A stretch of DNA of 7,490 nt from Bacteroidota bacterium. GTDB taxonomy: Bacteria > Bacteroidota > Bacteroidia > Chitinophagales > Chitinophagaceae. Both the position numbers and the translations under genes were made by a program. Below the pieces are notes generated by a model. The model worked only from the letters and a program-made list of their open reading frames with translations, had not been told where the DNA came from and searched no databases. The stretch covers positions 1-7,490 of the forward strand of contig CANHOY010000076.1 in the NCBI GenBank assembly GCA_947462495.1, in the 5' to 3' direction. Shown here in pieces: positions 6,010 to 7,490 of the stretch; position 1 is the first letter of the stretch, and the number at the start of each line of letters is the position of its first letter.

Positions 6010-7490
6010 GTGCCAGAAAAAGACGACAAACCAAAAAGGGGACGTAAACCCATTGCCGCTGCCCCAGCCGCAAAATTAGCTCCAGCAAGCAGTTCTGAAA
6101 AAAAACCAATAGGTAAAAAACCTATTCCTTCAAAAAGGGCAGAGCCTGTTAAAGATGCAAATGAAGACGATAAAGCTTCTCAAATTGCACAAGCTTTATT
6201 CGGTGACGAGAGCGCTGCTAGTGCAGAAGCTCTAGCTAAGGCGATCAACAATAACGAGGATAATGGTGGCGCCATTAATTCCAATGCAGCAAGTAATCAA
6301 GCGGGTCCAAATGGCGCACCTAACAATGGGCCTAATTTACCTGCACAGCGTTACCCACAGCCAAAAAAAGAACCTGTATTTAATGTAGAGTTTGATGGGG
6401 TAATAGAATCCGAGGGTGTTTTAGAAATGATGCCCGATGGGTATGGTTTTCTTCGTTCCTCTGATTACAACTATTTATCTTCTCCCGACGATGTATATGT
6501 CTCTCCTTCACAAATAAAATTATTTGGATTAAAAGTGGGTGACACCGTTCATGGAACTGTTCGTGTTCCAAGAGAGGGTGAAAAATATTTTGCGTTGACT
6601 AAAGTGAATCAAGTCAATGGTAAAAATCCGGATGAAATTCGTGATCGTATTCCTTTTGATTATTTAACACCCATCTTCCCTTTTGAAAAATTAAATTTAT
6701 ATACTTCTGCTACTAATTATAGTACACGTATTATGGATTTATTTACCCCTATAGGAAAAGGCCAAAGAGGATTAATTGTGGCACAGCCAAAAGTGGGTAA
6801 AACCATGTTGTTGAAAGAAGTGGCTAATGCCATTGCAGCCAACCATCCAGAATGTTATTTAATTATATTATTAATAGATGAAAGACCTGAAGAAGTGACT
6901 GATGTAGAGCGTTCAGTTAAAGGAGAAGTGATTGCTTCTACTTTTGATGAGCCTGCAGAAAAACACGTTAAAGTTTCATCGGTAGCTTTACAAAAAGCAA
7001 AGCGCTTAGTAGAGTGCGGACATGATGTCGTTATTTTATTAGATTCTATTACCCGTTTAGCGCGTGCGCACAATACGGTAGCGCCAAGTTCTGGTAAAGT
7101 ATTATCAGGTGGTGTGGAAGCGACTGCCTTATTGCGTCCAAAACAATTTTTTGGTGCAGCGCGTAAAATTGAAAATGGTGGATCACTTACTATATTAGCA
7201 ACCGCTCTTATTGAAACTGGTTCTAAAATGGATGAGGTTATTTTTGAAGAATTTAAAGGAACGGGTAATATGGAATTGGTGTTAGATCGTCGTTTAGCCA
7301 ATAAGCGTATTTTCCCTGCAATAGATTTAGTTGGATCAAGTACGCGTCGTGACGATTTATTATTAGACAAAGATGTACTAGGTAGAATGAATATTCTTCG
7401 TTTGTTTATAAACGATATGAACAACGATGAAGCAATGAATGAATTATTAAAACGCATGCGCGGCACTAAAGACAATGAAGAGTTTTTAGC
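6010..7490 (+). CDS. rho: Transcription termination factor Rho, last few codons outside window
   Basis: 493 codons are visible and the frame stays open at the right edge. Alignment by eye with E. coli Rho puts residue 493 at about E. coli 413 of 419, so little is missing. Rho is a hexameric RNA-dependent ATPase that ends transcription. The cold-shock RNA-binding domain starts near 126 (DGVIESEGVLEMMPDGYGFLRS). Walker A is AQPKVGKT (258-265), the Walker B Asp is D345 in VVILLDSITRLARA, and the Q-loop region SSGKVLSGGVEATALLRP and R-loop region GSSTRRDDLL (442-451) are intact. The start is GTG at 6010: an in-frame TAA at 5989-5991 leaves only six sense codons before it, none ATG, and the next in-frame ATG (6427) falls inside the RNA-binding domain. 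Residues 1-125 are low-complexity (Lys/Pro/Ala, then acidic, then Asn/Gly/Pro) and the usual N-terminal helical subdomain is not recognisable. Confidence 0.95.
   Translation, partial: MPEKDDKPKRGRKPIAAAPAAKLAPASSSEKKPIGKKPIPSKRAEPVKDANEDDKASQIAQALFGDESAASAEALAKAINNNEDNGGAINSNAASNQAGPNGAPNNGPNLPAQRYPQPKKEPVFNVEFDGVIESEGVLEMMPDGYGFLRSSDYNYLSSPDDVYVSPSQIKLFGLKVGDTVHGTVRVPREGEKYFALTKVNQVNGKNPDEIRDRIPFDYLTPIFPFEKLNLYTSATNYSTRIMDLFTPIGKGQRGLIVAQPKVGKTMLLKEVANAIAANHPECYLIILLIDERPEEVTDVERSVKGEVIASTFDEPAEKHVKVSSVALQKAKRLVECGHDVVILLDSITRLARAHNTVAPSSGKVLSGGVEATALLRPKQFFGAARKIENGGSLTILATALIETGSKMDEVIFEEFKGTGNMELVLDRRLANKRIFPAIDLVGSSTRRDDLLLDKDVLGRMNILRLFINDMNNDEAMNELLKRMRGTKDNEEFL

Noticed and set aside
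6380..7475. Minus-strand open frames, one of 206 codons (6855-7475)
   Set aside because: Antisense to the highly conserved Rho ATPase domain; the length reflects codon bias of rho, not a gene.

Overview
The window is low-GC DNA, probably from a Bacteroidota bacterium and perhaps the Chitinophagaceae. Three things suggest this. The promoter in front of the tRNA gene matches the Bacteroidota form (TTTG, then about 20 nt, then TAnnTTTG). Start codons lack clear Shine-Dalgarno sequences. Rho carries a long low-complexity N-terminal tail. The family-level placement is inference.

Layout. Positions 1-3125 (all minus strand, so read from right to left) hold a three-gene catabolic cluster. First is a fumarylacetoacetase-fold enzyme resembling 2-keto-3-deoxy-pentonate dehydratase. 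Next is a GntP-family sugar-acid permease, and last a secreted glycoside hydrolase of the GH39 type that runs off the left edge. Positions 3214-3369 hold a compact tRNA-Phe(GAA) unit on the minus strand, with its own promoter and an intrinsic terminator directly against the 3' end. Positions 3404-5739 hold asnS (asparaginyl-tRNA synthetase), followed 2 nt later by a 10-TM EamA/DMT transporter, both minus strand. A 270-nt divergent intergenic region (5740-6009) separates asnS from rho, which starts at a GTG on the plus strand and is cut by the right edge only a few codons before its expected end.

How the genes fit together. The left cluster reads as a route for pentose-containing glycans. GH39 would release a sugar in the periplasm, GntP would import a sugar acid such as a pentonate, and the dehydratase would convert 2-keto-3-deoxy-pentonate to 2-oxoglutarate semialdehyde (a Weimberg-type, non-phosphorylative pathway). 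The aldonate dehydratase and semialdehyde dehydrogenase that this needs are not in the window and would be expected to the left of position 1. The right half is housekeeping: translation (asnS, tRNA-Phe) and transcription termination (rho).

No mobile element, CRISPR array or defence system was seen. The points most worth a second look are the pentose-acid cluster, the Rho N-terminus (a disordered, AT-hook-like tail in place of the usual N-terminal helical subdomain), and the rho leader with overlapping inverted repeats and a possible short upstream ORF.
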